From positions 372,001 to 436,000 of the forward strand of contig NZ_AAXY01000001.1 of assembly GCF_000169375.1 (NCBI RefSeq): a stretch of 64,000 bases of DNA. Reading direction: 5' to 3'. Shown here in pieces: positions 51,014 through 61,233 of the stretch. The notes beneath the pieces were generated by a model. The model did no database searches. It was not told the origin of the DNA and saw nothing but the letters and a program-made list of their open reading frames with translations. The DNA is from Marinobacter sp. ELB17. GTDB taxonomy: Bacteria > Pseudomonadota > Gammaproteobacteria > Pseudomonadales > Oleiphilaceae. How positions within the stretch are numbered: the stretch's first letter is position 1; every line of letters begins with the position of its first letter. Position numbers and translations under genes: made by a program.

Positions 51014-52333
51014 ATGACGTCGATGATACCTGTAAAGGAATTTGCTGAGCGCCGCCGCAAGCTGATGGGCCACATGGCGCCGGATAGCATTGCCATTCTG
51101 CCTTCGGCGCCAGAACGCGTGCGTAATCGCGACGTTTTGCACCCGTTTCGCCAAGACAGCGATTTTCATTATTTAACCGGCTTTGGTGAGCCTGAGTCGG
51201 TGCTGGTGTTGATTCCCGGGCGCGCTCATGGCGAATCGGTGTTGTTCTGCAAAGAGCGCGATCCTTTAAAGGAACAGTGGGACGGCTTTTTAGTGGGCCA
51301 GGAAGGCGCCGTTGAGCGTTACGGCGTGGACGACGCTTTCCCGATTGGTGACATCGACGATATCCTGCCGGGCCTGATTGAGGGCCGCAGCCGCATTTAT
51401 TACCCGCTGGGTAAAGACCGTGGTTTTGACACCCGTGTTATGGACTGGGTAAAAGTGATTCGCAGCAAGGTGCGCACCGGCGCTCGCCCCCCCGGCGAAT
51501 TTGCGGCGGTAGAGCATCTTCTGCACGATTTACGTCTTTATAAAAGCGCGAATGAAATCAAAGTGATGGCCAAGGCCGGCGAAATCTCAGCCCAGGCCCA
51601 CTGCAACGCCATGAAACTCGCCCGCGAGGGGCTGGGTGAATACCATCTCGAAGCCGAACTGATTCATACGTTCCGCCAGCACGGCACCCGCGAGACAGCG
51701 TATCCATCTATTGTGGGTGGCGGCGTGAACGGCTGTATTCTACATTACATCGAAAACAGCGAGCCCCTAAACAACGGCGATCTGGTGTTGATCGACGCCG
51801 GCTGCGAACTGGAATGCTACGCCTCGGACATTACTCGCACGTTTCCGGTGAGCGGCCATTTCAGCGAGCCTCAAAAGGCGCTTTACAACGTGGTGTTGAA
51901 TGCCCAGTTTGCCGCGATTGATGCCGTGCGCCCTGGCAATCACTGGAACCAGCCCCACGAAGCGGCGCTGAATGTGCTTGCTCAGGGCTTGATTGATTTG
52001 GGCCTGATTGCTGGGCCACTGGGTGACGCCATCGCCAATGAAACGTTTAAACCGTTTTTCATGCACCGCACCGGCCATTGGTTAGGGTTGGATGTTCACG
52101 ATGTGGGTGACTACAAGGTGGGTGATGCCTGGCGCCAGCTGGAGCCGGGCATGGTTATGACGGTGGAGCCCGGGTTGTATGTGTCACCGAATAACACCGA
52201 CGTGGATGATCGCTGGCGTGGAATTGGCATTCGTATTGAAGACGACGTGGTTGTCACCAAAGACGGCTGCCGCGTGCTGACTGACGGCGTGCCAAAAACA
52301 ATCGACGAAATTGAAGCACTAATGGCGGGCTGA
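51014..52333 (+). CDS. pepP: Xaa-Pro aminopeptidase II
   Basis: PepP removes N-terminal residues before proline. The 439-residue protein has an N-terminal domain and a pita-bread catalytic domain. The metal ligands are in LIDAGCELECYASDITRTFP (two Asp), HRTGHWLGLDVHDVG (His), MTVEPGLYV (Glu) and IRIEDDVVV (Glu). ATG 51014 has GGAGA upstream; the TTG frame at 50981 lies in the leader. It is followed directly by ubiH. Confidence 0.96.
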   Translation: MTSMIPVKEFAERRRKLMGHMAPDSIAILPSAPERVRNRDVLHPFRQDSDFHYLTGFGEPESVLVLIPGRAHGESVLFCKERDPLKEQWDGFLVGQEGAVERYGVDDAFPIGDIDDILPGLIEGRSRIYYPLGKDRGFDTRVMDWVKVIRSKVRTGARPPGEFAAVEHLLHDLRLYKSANEIKVMAKAGEISAQAHCNAMKLAREGLGEYHLEAELIHTFRQHGTRETAYPSIVGGGVNGCILHYIENSEPLNNGDLVLIDAGCELECYASDITRTFPVSGHFSEPQKALYNVVLNAQFAAIDAVRPGNHWNQPHEAALNVLAQGLIDLGLIAGPLGDAIANETFKPFFMHRTGHWLGLDVHDVGDYKVGDAWRQLEPGMVMTVEPGLYVSPNNTDVDDRWRGIGIRIEDDVVVTKDGCRVLTDGVPKTIDEIEALMAG

Positions 52334-52335
52334 GC

Positions 52336-53622
52336 GTGACGGCAAACGATACGGATACCGATATCCTGATTGCCGGCGGAGGTTTAGCCGGAGCGACCTT
52401 GGCTTTGGCGCTGGCGCGCATGGTGCCCCAACTGCGTGTAACCGTGGCGGAGACTTTCCCCCTCGCCAGCAACGCTGAACCAAGCAGTTACCAGCCCAGC
52501 TACGATGCGCGCTCGACCGCCTTGGCCTGGGGTTCCAAGATGATTTATGACCAGCTTGGTTTGTGGCCTGCATTGGCCCAGCACGCCGCCCCGATACGTC
52601 ACATACACGTATCGGACCGCGGCCATTTTGGCGCTGCCCGCCTGCACGCCGCAGAATACCGCCAGGATGCCTTGGGCTACGTCGTGGATAACCGCTGGAT
52701 GGGCTTGTGTTTGGTGCGTGAGCTGTTAAAAACGCAGGTGCAATGGTTGGCGCCGGCGGAGGTGACTGACATGACCTGCCACGGTGACAATGTGCGCGTG
52801 ACGGTAACCACCGCAGGTGAAACCAGGGAACTGAGCGCGCGCTGCCTGGTGGTAGCTGACGGCGGCCGTTCTGATCTGCGTGAGCGCCTGGGGTTTCAGG
52901 TTCGTCACCAGCCCTACGGCCAGAATGCGTTGATTGCTAACGTAACCACCGCCGACAGTCATCAGTTTTCTGCCTACGAGCGCTTCACCGACAGCGGCCC
53001 CATGGCGTTGCTACCCCATGGTTCGCCAACACGCGCAAGCCATCAGTCGGCGCTGGTGTGGACCTTATCGGACTCCGAGCTGGAAGAGGTGTTGGCCATG
53101 CCAGACGCCGACAAGTGCGCGCGTTTGCAGCAGCGATTTGGCTGGCGCCTGGGGCGCTTCAGCCGCATTGGCGAATGCAATCACTACCCGCTGGCGCTGA
53201 CGCTGGTAGACAACCCGGTGCGTCCGGGCATTGCATTGGTGGGCAACGCCGCCCACAGCTTACACCCGGTGGCAGGCCAGGGTTTCAATCTGGCCCTGCG
53301 CGGATTGATGACGCTGGTGGAGCAATTCCGCCTGGCCAGTGAGCAAGGCAGCAACCCCGGCGAGCTTGCGGTATTGCAGCGTTACCAGCAATTACACCAG
53401 AGCGACCGCGTGCAAACCGCTGGTTTTTCCGACTCCCTGATTCAGATTTTTGGCTCGCCACTGCCACCGCTCGCTGCGGCCAGAGATGCCGGTTTAATGG
53501 GGTTAGACCTACTGCCCGCAGCAAAACGCTGGTTCGCAGGGAACGCCATGGGCCTGGGCGGTCGCAAAGCCCACATTCAGCGCCCCGGTTCCCATAACAG
53601 CAAGGCGTTGAGCCATGACTGA
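52336..53622 (+). CDS. ubiH: 2-octaprenyl-6-methoxyphenol hydroxylase type (UbiH)
   Basis: This 428-residue FAD monooxygenase has the N-terminal ILIAGGGLAGATLALAL, DARSTALAWGS and the FAD motif GNAAHSLHPVAGQGFNLALRG. Asn in place of Asp in GNAAH is also seen in UbiH of E. coli, so UbiH is preferred over UbiF or UbiI. It hydroxylates the ring of the ubiquinone precursor. The start is GTG 52336, two bases after the pepP stop. It overlaps ubiI by 8 bases. Confidence 0.9.
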   Translation: MTANDTDTDILIAGGGLAGATLALALARMVPQLRVTVAETFPLASNAEPSSYQPSYDARSTALAWGSKMIYDQLGLWPALAQHAAPIRHIHVSDRGHFGAARLHAAEYRQDALGYVVDNRWMGLCLVRELLKTQVQWLAPAEVTDMTCHGDNVRVTVTTAGETRELSARCLVVADGGRSDLRERLGFQVRHQPYGQNALIANVTTADSHQFSAYERFTDSGPMALLPHGSPTRASHQSALVWTLSDSELEEVLAMPDADKCARLQQRFGWRLGRFSRIGECNHYPLALTLVDNPVRPGIALVGNAAHSLHPVAGQGFNLALRGLMTLVEQFRLASEQGSNPGELAVLQRYQQLHQSDRVQTAGFSDSLIQIFGSPLPPLAAARDAGLMGLDLLPAAKRWFAGNAMGLGGRKAHIQRPGSHNSKALSHD

Positions 53623-54874
53623 AGCGCACAGCTCAAAAACGCCCGCTGTGGCGGACATTATGATTGTTGGTGGCGGTATGGTGGGATCGGCCTTGGCTTT
53701 GGGGTTGGCGCAACAGGGTTGGCAAGTTGTTCTGGTTGAGTCCAGCCCCCTGGCGAAGTTGCAGGCCGCTGCGCAGCCGGCGACCGGTGTTGATGACTTC
53801 GAACCCCGTGTGAGCGCCGTCTCCATGGCCAGCCAGCGGTTGTTGGAAGGGCTTGGTGCTTGGGCAGAAGTGGCCGCGGGCCGTCACTGCCCTTACCAGA
53901 CGATGACAGTGTGGGACGCCGAAGGCACGGGGCGCATAGAATTCGATGCCGCAGAAATGCGCGCCGAAGCGCTGGGCACGATTGTCGAAAATCGCCATAT
54001 TGTGCGGTCCCTGTTTAATGCTTTGGAAGCCAGCCCGGCGACCATTTTTAGCGGCGCCAAGGTGGCTGGCTGGCTGGCGAACGGGCCGGATGGGGAGGGT
54101 GGAAATGCACCCGGTATTTGCCTGGAAGATGGCCAGCACCTGCGGGCGCGATTGGTGGTAGCCGCAGACGGCGCGCAATCACGGTTGCGTCAGTTAGTTG
54201 GCCTGCCTACCCGCGAATGGGATTATGATCAACAGGCCATTGTGGCCACGGTGCGCAGCAAACAGGTGCACCAGTACACCGCGCGGCAAAGTTTCTCCCG
54301 CACTGGCCCGCTGGCATTTCTGCCGTTGCAGGCTGACAACGGCGACGAACATTTCTGTTCGATTGTGTGGTCTCAGGACACGCTTGAAGCCCGGCGCCTG
54401 ATGGCGCTGGATGACGTCGCTTTCAACGCCGAACTGGCGAGGGCAATCGAGCTGCCGGAGGATTCGGTTGAAGCGATTTCCCGTCGCTTTGCCTTTCCTC
54501 TGCGCCAGCGCCACGCCATGAATTACACAGCGCCAGGCTTCGCGCTGGTGGGCGACGCCGCGCACAGTATTCATCCGCTGGCGGGCCAGGGTGCCAACCT
54601 GGGTTATGGCGACGTGGCGGTATTGCTGGAGGAATTAAAGCGTGCCCGCAAGCTGGGCCTGAACCCCGGAGATGCTCTGGTGCTTGGGCGCTACCAGCGC
54701 CGCCGCAAATCGGAAAATTTAACCATGATGGCAGCCATGGAAGGTTTAAAGCAGCTGTTTGGCCGCGACGAACTGCCGTTACGGTGGCTGCGCAATCAGG
54801 GCATGAACTGGCTTAACCAGTTGGCACCCCTGAAAAACCGACTGGCCGCCGAAGCCATGGGGCTAAGGGACTAA
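53615..54874 (+). CDS. ubiI: UbiH/UbiF/UbiI-family ubiquinone-biosynthesis hydroxylase, probably UbiI (VisC)
   Basis: A 419-residue FAD hydroxylase with IMIVGGGMVGSALALGLA, DDFEPRVSAVS and GDAAHSIHPLAGQGANLGYGD. Place beside ubiH, as in pseudomonads and E. coli (ubiH-ubiI), points to UbiI, though UbiF is close in sequence. It overlaps ubiH by 8 bases, so the two are coupled. The acting step is one ring hydroxylation of ubiquinone precursor. Confidence 0.85.
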   Translation: MTEAHSSKTPAVADIMIVGGGMVGSALALGLAQQGWQVVLVESSPLAKLQAAAQPATGVDDFEPRVSAVSMASQRLLEGLGAWAEVAAGRHCPYQTMTVWDAEGTGRIEFDAAEMRAEALGTIVENRHIVRSLFNALEASPATIFSGAKVAGWLANGPDGEGGNAPGICLEDGQHLRARLVVAADGAQSRLRQLVGLPTREWDYDQQAIVATVRSKQVHQYTARQSFSRTGPLAFLPLQADNGDEHFCSIVWSQDTLEARRLMALDDVAFNAELARAIELPEDSVEAISRRFAFPLRQRHAMNYTAPGFALVGDAAHSIHPLAGQGANLGYGDVAVLLEELKRARKLGLNPGDALVLGRYQRRRKSENLTMMAAMEGLKQLFGRDELPLRWLRNQGMNWLNQLAPLKNRLAAEAMGLRD

Positions 54875-54897
54875 ACTTTTTAAATAGAGAATAATCC

Positions 54898-55821
54898 ATG
54901 GCCGGCAGCAGCCTGTTTGCACTGATTGACGACATCGCCACCATTCTTGACGATATATCGTTGATGACCAAGGTTGCCACCAAGAAAACCGCCGGCGTGC
55001 TGGGTGATGACTTGGCGCTGAACGCGCAACAGGTTGCCGGCGTAAAGCCCTCGCGGGAGTTGCCGGTGGTGTGGGCGGTGGCGAAAGGGTCGCTGCTGAA
55101 CAAGGCGATTCTGGTGCCTGCGGCGGTGGCCATCAGCTTTTTTGCGCCCTGGCTGGTAACCCCCTTGCTGATGCTCGGCGGTGCCTTTCTGTGTTACGAG
55201 GGCGCGGAAAAATTGGTGCACCGGTTTTTGCACAAGGTCGAACACGACCAGCATAAAAAAGACCTGAAAGAAGCCCTGAAAAACCCGCAAGTCGACCTGA
55301 AACACGTGGAAAAAGACAAAATAAAGGGCGCCATCCGCACCGACTTTATTTTATCGGCAGAAATCATTGCGATTACCCTTGGCACAGTGACTCAACAGCC
55401 CATCGGCATGCAGTTCGCCGTGCTGTCAGTGGTAGCGTTTATGATTACGGTGGGTGTCTACGGTTTGGTGGCGGGTATCGTAAAACTGGACGATGGCGGT
55501 CTGTACCTGACTAAAAAAGACAGCGCCCTGGCGCAAAAGCTGGGTCACGGTATTTTGTGGTTTGCGCCTTATATGATGAAAACCCTGTCGGTACTTGGCA
55601 CCATTGCCATGTTTCTGGTGGGCGGGGGGATTCTTACCCATGGTTTTTCCGCCATCGGCCACGATATTGAGAGTTTTGCCGAAGGCCTGGGAGAGATGGC
55701 CGGAGCAGCAGTGCCCATGTTGGCCAACGGTGTGTTCGGCCTGGTAGCGGGGTTGTTGCTGGTAGCGGTGCTGACGCCACTGCTGAAGCGATTTAAAAAG
55801 CCGGAAGCTAAGCAAAGCTGA
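54898..55821 (+). CDS. DUF808 (YedI-like) membrane protein
   Basis: This 307-residue protein begins SLFALIDDIATILDDISLMTKVATKKTAGVLGDDLALNAQQV, the characteristic DUF808 N-terminus. Several hydrophobic segments follow (about residues 72-95, 150-190, 230-260 and 280-300). Its function is not known. It lies 23 bp after ubiI on the same strand and is convergent with rsmE, 13 bp away. Confidence 0.92.
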   Translation: MAGSSLFALIDDIATILDDISLMTKVATKKTAGVLGDDLALNAQQVAGVKPSRELPVVWAVAKGSLLNKAILVPAAVAISFFAPWLVTPLLMLGGAFLCYEGAEKLVHRFLHKVEHDQHKKDLKEALKNPQVDLKHVEKDKIKGAIRTDFILSAEIIAITLGTVTQQPIGMQFAVLSVVAFMITVGVYGLVAGIVKLDDGGLYLTKKDSALAQKLGHGILWFAPYMMKTLSVLGTIAMFLVGGGILTHGFSAIGHDIESFAEGLGEMAGAAVPMLANGVFGLVAGLLLVAVLTPLLKRFKKPEAKQS

Positions 55822-55834
55822 GGGTTAGGCAAGC

Positions 55835-56554
55835 TTACACGCAACCGTCAAACAACCGGCTGACCAGCACCGGCACGGCGGTTTCTACCCGCAGTATACG
55901 TTGGCCCAGATGTACAGCCTGGCACCCTGCCTGCTGCAGTTTATTCACTTCGTAATCGGTGAAGCCACCTTCGGGGCCAATGCAAAGGGCCGCCGGGCCT
56001 GGCAGGTGCACAGGGCAAGGCTGTGCACTGCCGGGATGTGCCACCAGTGCCTGTTTGCCGGCCAGAAGCGCCGGTAGCTCGTCTTCCACAAAGGGCTTGA
56101 ACAGTTTGCGAATGTGCACTTTTGGCATCAATGTGTCGCGAGCTTGCTCCAGCCCCAGCACCAAGTTGTCATGCAGCGCCGGCTCTTGCAGCCATGGGGT
56201 CTGCCAAAAACTTTTTTCCACTTTGTAACTGTTGATCAGCCACAGTTCTTTTACGCCCAGGGTAGCGCAGGTTTGTAGAGTGCGACGGAACATTTTTGGC
56301 CGCGGCATGGCCAGCATCAGTGTAAGTGGCAGAGGTTTTGGCGGGGCTTGGTCAAGGCTGACGTGAAGTTCGGCGTAGTGCGCAGTCAGGTTGGTAACCC
56401 GGCCCACACCCATATTGCCGTTCACTTGGCCCACCGGCACGCTATCGCCCACGGCGATTTTACGAATGCTGCGCAAATGTTCCAGGCGACGATCGCTCAA
56501 GCGCACGGTATCGGTAGAAATGAAATCCGCGGCGAACAGCAGAGCCAAATTCAT
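55835..56554 (-). CDS. rsmE: 16S rRNA m3U1498 methyltransferase
   Basis: RsmE methylates U1498 of 16S rRNA. The 239-residue protein has the SPOUT-fold end AALCIGPEGGFTDYEV and LGQRILRVETAVPVLV, the knotted SAM-binding region, and an N-terminal PUA-like part. It is the last gene of the tatABC-rsmE run; its ATG overlaps the tatC stop by 4 bases. Confidence 0.95.
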   Translation of the reverse strand: MNLALLFAADFISTDTVRLSDRRLEHLRSIRKIAVGDSVPVGQVNGNMGVGRVTNLTAHYAELHVSLDQAPPKPLPLTLMLAMPRPKMFRRTLQTCATLGVKELWLINSYKVEKSFWQTPWLQEPALHDNLVLGLEQARDTLMPKVHIRKLFKPFVEDELPALLAGKQALVAHPGSAQPCPVHLPGPAALCIGPEGGFTDYEVNKLQQAGCQAVHLGQRILRVETAVPVLVSRLFDGCV

Positions 56555-57339
56555 TCGCTGCCGGGCTCTTTTTCCTCGCCGGTACCCGCAACTTTGCGCT
56601 TCATCAAGCGGCCGAACAGGATGCCGAGCTCAAACAAAATCCACATGGGCAGCGCCAGCAAGGTTTGCGAGATAATGTCCGGCGGGGTCAGCAGCATGCC
56701 GATAACAAAGCAACCAACCACCACATAAGGGCGCTTGGCCGCCAAGTCATCCGGCGTGGTGATGCCGGTAATAACCAGCAGAATGGTGGCAATTGGAATC
56801 TCGAACGCCACGCCAAAGGCAAAGAACATTTTCAACACGAAATTCAGATAGCTGGTGATGTCTGGCAGTTCCACAATGCCCTCAGGGCCAACCGAGGTAA
56901 AGAAACCGAAAACCAGTGGAAACACCACGTAGTAGGCAAAAGCAGCACCCAGATAGAACAGCAGCACTGACGAAAAAAGCAGTGGAAAGGCTATTTTTTT
57001 CTCATGGGTGTACAGGCCCGGGGCAATAAAGCTCCAAAGCTGGTACAGAATGACCGGGATGGCGGCAAACACCGCCAGCACGAGGGCCAGCTTCAGAGGG
57101 GCAAAAAACGGCGAGGTAACATCGGTGGCAATCATGCTCTGGCCCACCGGCAGCAGGCTGCGGATAGGTTCAGACAACCAAAGGTAAAGTTCGTTGGCAA
57201 ACGGGTAAATAAAGGCGAAACACACCACCACCGCCAGCACCATCTTCAGCAGGCGGTTACGCAATTCCAGTAGATGTTCAATCAGCGGCATTTCAGGCTG
57301 GTCGGGCACGTGGTTAGCGGCCCCGGTCTGTTCTGTCAT
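56551..57339 (-). CDS. tatC: Twin-arginine translocase subunit TatC
   Basis: TatC recognises twin-arginine signal peptides with TatB. The 262-residue protein starts with the conserved LIEHLLELRNRLLKM and has six hydrophobic segments, with FFAPLKLALVLAVFAAIPVILYQLW and AFGVAFEIPI as family hallmarks. It overlaps tatB by 4 bases and rsmE by 4 bases. Confidence 0.97.
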   Translation of the reverse strand: MTEQTGAANHVPDQPEMPLIEHLLELRNRLLKMVLAVVVCFAFIYPFANELYLWLSEPIRSLLPVGQSMIATDVTSPFFAPLKLALVLAVFAAIPVILYQLWSFIAPGLYTHEKKIAFPLLFSSVLLFYLGAAFAYYVVFPLVFGFFTSVGPEGIVELPDITSYLNFVLKMFFAFGVAFEIPIATILLVITGITTPDDLAAKRPYVVVGCFVIGMLLTPPDIISQTLLALPMWILFELGILFGRLMKRKVAGTGEEKEPGSE

Positions 57340-57803
57340 GAACGCGTGTCCGAAGCATCCCCAGAACTGGGGGAAGGTTTGTTAAGGTCGACCGGGCTTT
57401 CTGGGGCTTTTCCCAGCGAGATGTCGGCGGGTTTTGCGATGGAGGGTGTTCCATCTTCGTCCCACAGCTCAGACAACTCAGATGTTACTTTGCGGTTGGC
57501 CTGATCCAACTGGTTCTGCACTGGTTTGACCATGTTTTCGTATTTTTTAGCTTCATCCAGGGCATCACGGACAGTTTTCTGAACATCTTTTAGGCCAACA
57601 TCTCCAGCTTTGCGCAGCTCCTGGCGCAAGTCTTCGGCCTTTAGCTCACGGTCAAGCTCCGAGGTAAACTGGCTCATCATACGGCGCGCAGACCCTATCC
57701 AACGCCCGGCAGCGCGCGCAGCCGAGGGCAAGCGCTCGGGCCCTAGCACCAGCAAAGCAATAACGCCGCAGATCAGTAGCTCAAGAAAGCCGATATCAAA
57801 CAT
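57336..57803 (-). CDS. tatB: Sec-independent protein translocase TatB
   Basis: The 155-residue protein has the TatB start MFDIGFLELLICGVIALLVLGPERLP, an amphipathic helix and a Pro/Ser-rich tail. It forms the substrate receptor with TatC. It lies 11 bp after tatA and overlaps tatC. Confidence 0.96.
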   Translation of the reverse strand: MFDIGFLELLICGVIALLVLGPERLPSAARAAGRWIGSARRMMSQFTSELDRELKAEDLRQELRKAGDVGLKDVQKTVRDALDEAKKYENMVKPVQNQLDQANRKVTSELSELWDEDGTPSIAKPADISLGKAPESPVDLNKPSPSSGDASDTRS

Positions 57804-57814
57804 TCAGCGGGCTC

Positions 57815-58057
57815 TCAGCTTTGGGTTTTATCCCGGGTTTTGTCGTCCGCAGCGGACTGCTGAAACTGTGCGCTGTCTTTCTCCTCCAGGTTATCCGGAT
57901 TGGAGGTGTCGGTTTTACCATCGTTATCGGTCATGGACTTTTTAAAACCACGAATGGCGCCGCCAAGATCGGTACCGATATTGCGCAGTTTTTTAGTTCC
58001 GAACAGCAAAATAACAATGCCAAGTACAATAAGAAGTTGCCAAATACTGATGCCCAT
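57815..58057 (-). CDS. tatA: Twin-arginine translocase subunit TatA
   Basis: The 80-residue protein starts with [20 protein letters not shown], a short membrane helix, and the [10 protein letters not shown] hinge before an amphipathic helix. It forms the Tat pore. The gene is first in the tat operon, 86 bp after hisE, behind a weak terminator. Confidence 0.97.
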   Translation of the reverse strand: MGISIWQLLIVLGIVILLFGTKKLRNIGTDLGGAIRGFKKSMTDNDGKTDTSNPDNLEEKDSAQFQQSAADDKTRDKTQS

Positions 58058-58116
58058 GGTGAATCCTCGTTCAAATGTTGGCAGTGGCCGCTATTGTACG
58101 CCACTGGTGGCACTGT

Positions 58117-58135
58117 AAAAAACCTCTTGTGAGGT
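58117..58135 (-). terminator. Weak terminator between hisE and tatA
   Basis: On the minus strand ACCTC, loop ACAA, GAGGT is followed by six T. The 5-bp stem is short, so it may only weaken read-through from the ubi-his genes into tat. Confidence 0.45.
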
Positions 58136-58143
58136 AGATACCC

Positions 58144-58473
58144 CTATTCTTGGCGCGACGCTTTTTCTTCCAGGCCCGACAGGTCGAATCGCCGTGCCAG
58201 TTCGCGAGTAATGTCTTCCGGCCCCGCACCCAGGCGTGACAGCATAACCAAGGTGTGAAACCACAAGTCGGCGGTTTCGGCAATCAGCTCGTCGTTGTTT
58301 CCACTGTGCTCGGCGTCTTTGGCGGCGAGCAGGGTTTCAGTGCACTCCTCGCCAACCTTTTCCAAAATTTTGTTCAGCCCTTTGGCGTGCAAGCTTGCCA
58401 CGTAAGAGCTATCAGGATCGGCGTTCTTGCGGGCTTCCAGCACCTGCGCCAGTTGTTGCAATACGTCACTCAC
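58144..58473 (-). CDS. hisE: Phosphoribosyl-ATP pyrophosphatase
   Basis: HisE hydrolyses phosphoribosyl-ATP, step two of histidine synthesis. The 109-residue protein shows [31 protein letters not shown] and [16 protein letters not shown], the MazG-like metal site. GTG 58473 has AGGAG upstream and overlaps hisI by 8 bases. HisI and HisE are separate proteins here, not fused as in E. coli. Confidence 0.96.
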   Translation of the reverse strand: MSDVLQQLAQVLEARKNADPDSSYVASLHAKGLNKILEKVGEECTETLLAAKDAEHSGNNDELIAETADLWFHTLVMLSRLGAGPEDITRELARRFDLSGLEEKASRQE

Positions 58474-58909
58474 CGTTGGGCTCCTTGGCACTTTTTGCTG
58501 TGTTGTAAATGGCGCTTGGGTCTTTCAGTACCGGATCTACGCTTTGCCATTGGCCGTGTTGCAGTGATTGGTAAAAGCAACTTCGCCTACCAGTATGACA
58601 GGCAATCCCGCCTTTTTGTTCGACCTTCAGCAAAATTACGTCGGCGTCGCAGTCCAGGCGAATATCCTTTATCACTTGCTGATGGCCCGAACTTTCGCCC
58701 TTGCGCCAGAGTTTACCGCGGGATCGTGACCAATACACGGCCTGGCCTTCGGTAACGGTAAGCTGCAGCGATTCGGCGTTCATCCAGGCCATCATCAGTA
58801 TGTCGCCGCTGTCGGCATCCTGAGCGATGGCGGGTACCAGGCCGTCTGCTGTCCAGCGGATGGTGTCAAGCCAGGCTGGCTGGCATTCATTGGCAGGTGT
58901 TTGCTCCAT
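58466..58909 (-). CDS. hisI: Phosphoribosyl-AMP cyclohydrolase
   Basis: HisI opens the ring of phosphoribosyl-AMP, step three of histidine synthesis. The 147-residue protein has [42 protein letters not shown] and the zinc cysteines in [11 protein letters not shown] and [14 protein letters not shown]. It lies 21 bp after ubiB on the same strand. Confidence 0.97.
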   Translation of the reverse strand: MEQTPANECQPAWLDTIRWTADGLVPAIAQDADSGDILMMAWMNAESLQLTVTEGQAVYWSRSRGKLWRKGESSGHQQVIKDIRLDCDADVILLKVEQKGGIACHTGRRSCFYQSLQHGQWQSVDPVLKDPSAIYNTAKSAKEPNGE

Positions 58910-58930
58910 GGGTTCAGTCCTGAAAGCGGG

Positions 58931-60574
58931 TTAACGGCTGCCGCGCAATACCAGCGCGCCAGTGGCAATAAACAATATCCAGCTCCACACCGGCAAACCG
59001 CTGAGCCATTGTTGGCTGGGTGGATGGCTGGCGGCAACCGCAGTTGCGGCTAACAACGCCGCTATACAGCCCCGGCGCCAACGCCGTTCGCTGCGCAACT
59101 GCTGTTCTCTCAATAGCGCCAGAGTGTCGCGATTTTGCTGTTCGGTGGGGCCCGCGCCTCGTAGCTGCAATAATGCATCGTGAATCAACTGCGGCATCTC
59201 CGGAGACTGTTCCAGCCAAGCCGGAAAGTGGGTCTGCAAGGTTTTCAAAAACCCGGATGGCCCAATACGCTTGCGCATCCATTGCTCCAAGTATGGTTGA
59301 GCAGTGCTCCACAGGTCCAGATCCGGATAGAGCTGGCGGCCAAGACCCTCAACATTCAGCAGGGTTTTTTGCAGCAGCACCAGCTGAGGCTGTACTTCCA
59401 TGTTGAAGCGGCGGGCAGTCTGAAACAGGCGCAGCAGAAAGTGGCCAAAGGAAATTTCTTTCAGTGGACGCTCGAAAATTGGTTCGCACACGGTGCGAAT
59501 AGCCGCTTCAAATTCGTTAACCCGGGTTTCCGGTGGTACCCATCCGCTTTGAATGTGTAACTGCGCCACCTGGCGGTAATCGCGGCGAAAAAATGCTAGC
59601 AGGTTGCGGGCCAGATAGCTTTGGTCGTCTGGGGACAGGGTGCCGACAATACCAAAATCAATGGCGATGTACTGGGGGTCGGCAGGGTTGGAAATATCCA
59701 CAAAAATGTTGCCGGGGTGCATGTCGGCGTGAAAAAAACTGTCGCGGAACACTTGGGTGAAAAAGATTTCCACGCCTTTTTCGGCCAGCACTTTCATATT
59801 CACGCCGGCGGCGTTCAGCGTAGCAACGTCCGCAATGGGCACGCCGTGAATACGCTCCATGACCAGCACCTGCTTGCGGGTGAAGTCCCAGTCGATAAAG
59901 GGAATGTAGATCAACGGCGAGTTGTCGAAATTACGCCGCAGCTGACTAGCGTTGGCGGCTTCACGCTGCAGGTCAAGCTCGTCGTGAATGGTGGAGTCGT
60001 AGTCAGCCACCACTTCCAACGGATGCAGGCGTTTGCCTTCTACCCAGTATTTTTCAAGCATTCCGGCCATCAGGTACATCAGGCTGAGGTCTTGACGGAT
60101 GGTTTTTTCAATGCCCGGACGCAGCACTTTCACCACCACTTTCTGGCCGTTTTTCAGCGTGGCTGCGTGCACCTGAGCCACCGATGCAGACGCCATGGGG
60201 TCTGCGCTGAATTCGGCAAACAGCTCGGTGACCGGAGCGCCCAGCGCGCGCTCTATAATTTCACGGGCGCTATCGCTTGGAAACGGTGGCACTTTGTCTT
60301 GCAAGTTTTTCAGCGAGTCGGCCATGTCGTCCGGCAGCAAGTCGCGCCGGGTAGACAGTATTTGGCCGAATTTGACAAACACCGGCCCCAGCTCTTCCAG
60401 AGCAATGCGCAAACGGTCACCGCGGTCGAGTTTGGGTTGCGGAAACAGATGCCAGGGCGCCAGTATGAAAATGATTTTCAGCACTGGCGGCAGCTCGGCC
60501 AGGGGCAGAAAAATATCCAGTCGGTAGCGGCAGAATACCCAAAATATCCGAAACAGGCGTTGCAGACGGCTCAC
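58931..60574 (-). CDS. ubiB: UbiB, ATPase/kinase-like protein of ubiquinone synthesis
   Basis: This 547-residue protein has the UbiB/COQ8 signature [17 protein letters not shown], an Ala-rich loop region and the kinase-like motifs [12 protein letters not shown] and [12 protein letters not shown]. Two membrane segments lie at the C-terminus. It supports the ubiquinone biosynthesis complex. GTG 60574 overlaps the ubiJ stop by 4 bases. The gene sits in ubiE-ubiJ-ubiB order as in E. coli. Confidence 0.97.
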   Translation of the reverse strand: MSRLQRLFRIFWVFCRYRLDIFLPLAELPPVLKIIFILAPWHLFPQPKLDRGDRLRIALEELGPVFVKFGQILSTRRDLLPDDMADSLKNLQDKVPPFPSDSAREIIERALGAPVTELFAEFSADPMASASVAQVHAATLKNGQKVVVKVLRPGIEKTIRQDLSLMYLMAGMLEKYWVEGKRLHPLEVVADYDSTIHDELDLQREAANASQLRRNFDNSPLIYIPFIDWDFTRKQVLVMERIHGVPIADVATLNAAGVNMKVLAEKGVEIFFTQVFRDSFFHADMHPGNIFVDISNPADPQYIAIDFGIVGTLSPDDQSYLARNLLAFFRRDYRQVAQLHIQSGWVPPETRVNEFEAAIRTVCEPIFERPLKEISFGHFLLRLFQTARRFNMEVQPQLVLLQKTLLNVEGLGRQLYPDLDLWSTAQPYLEQWMRKRIGPSGFLKTLQTHFPAWLEQSPEMPQLIHDALLQLRGAGPTEQQNRDTLALLREQQLRSERRWRRGCIAALLAATAVAASHPPSQQWLSGLPVWSWILFIATGALVLRGSR

Positions 60575-61233
60575 GAATTCTCCTGTTTTTCAGGCGATTC
60601 AGACGGGAGAGCGGGCGGCTGGCTCTGGGGCAGGAACTCCACGCGGGCGGCCAGGCGCTCAACCCGAAGGCTTAGGGCATCTATATCCTGAAAGCTGGCC
60701 TCAAGCTCGCGGCGGCCGGGTAAGGCGCCGGTTTCTTCGTGCAGGTATTCTTCCAGATTGCTGGCCATGCTATGTCGCGCATCACGGCTCCACTTCACGC
60801 CATTGCGTAAGCGTTTGGCCAGAAAATGAGCGGGCACATCGCCCAGATGGCGAGCCATGGCCGCCTCCCAATCCGGATTCAACTGTTCAATGGCACGCTG
60901 AAACTGGTGTGCCAGAGCGGTGTCCCCGCTAATGCTTAAACGGCCGTTTTGAATGGCGCTTGTGTCGCCGCTGGCCATGGTATAAAACGCCATAGCCGGC
61001 CCACCAATCACCAGCCCGGGCTGAGTGGCCGGCTGGCTGCCCACCAACACGCCTTTGGCGCCTTGGGTCAGGGTAAGGGTTAATGCGATGGGCGCCGTCA
61101 GGTCAAACTGTACCGGGGCAGTCAGCGCTGCCAACAACGCTTTGCGGCCGGCCGGGTCAAACTCCAGGGCTTGGTTCAGCGCCGTTTCAACAATGGCGCT
61201 GGCAGCGCTGAGCAGGGTAGGGCCAGGGAACAT
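60571..61233 (-). CDS. ubiJ: UbiJ, SCP2-domain ubiquinone assembly factor
   Basis: This 220-residue protein has an N-terminal SCP2-like lipid-binding part ([27 protein letters not shown]) and a C-terminal coiled coil (about 160-200). With UbiK it scaffolds the soluble ubiquinone-synthesis complex. It overlaps ubiE by one base and ubiB by four. Confidence 0.9.
   Translation of the reverse strand: MFPGPTLLSAASAIVETALNQALEFDPAGRKALLAALTAPVQFDLTAPIALTLTLTQGAKGVLVGSQPATQPGLVIGGPAMAFYTMASGDTSAIQNGRLSISGDTALAHQFQRAIEQLNPDWEAAMARHLGDVPAHFLAKRLRNGVKWSRDARHSMASNLEEYLHEETGALPGRRELEASFQDIDALSLRVERLAARVEFLPQSQPPALPSESPEKQENS

Noticed and set aside
59621..60691. 356-residue plus-strand ORF over ubiB
   Set aside because: Antisense shadow of ubiB, rich in His, Gln and Val, with no domain.
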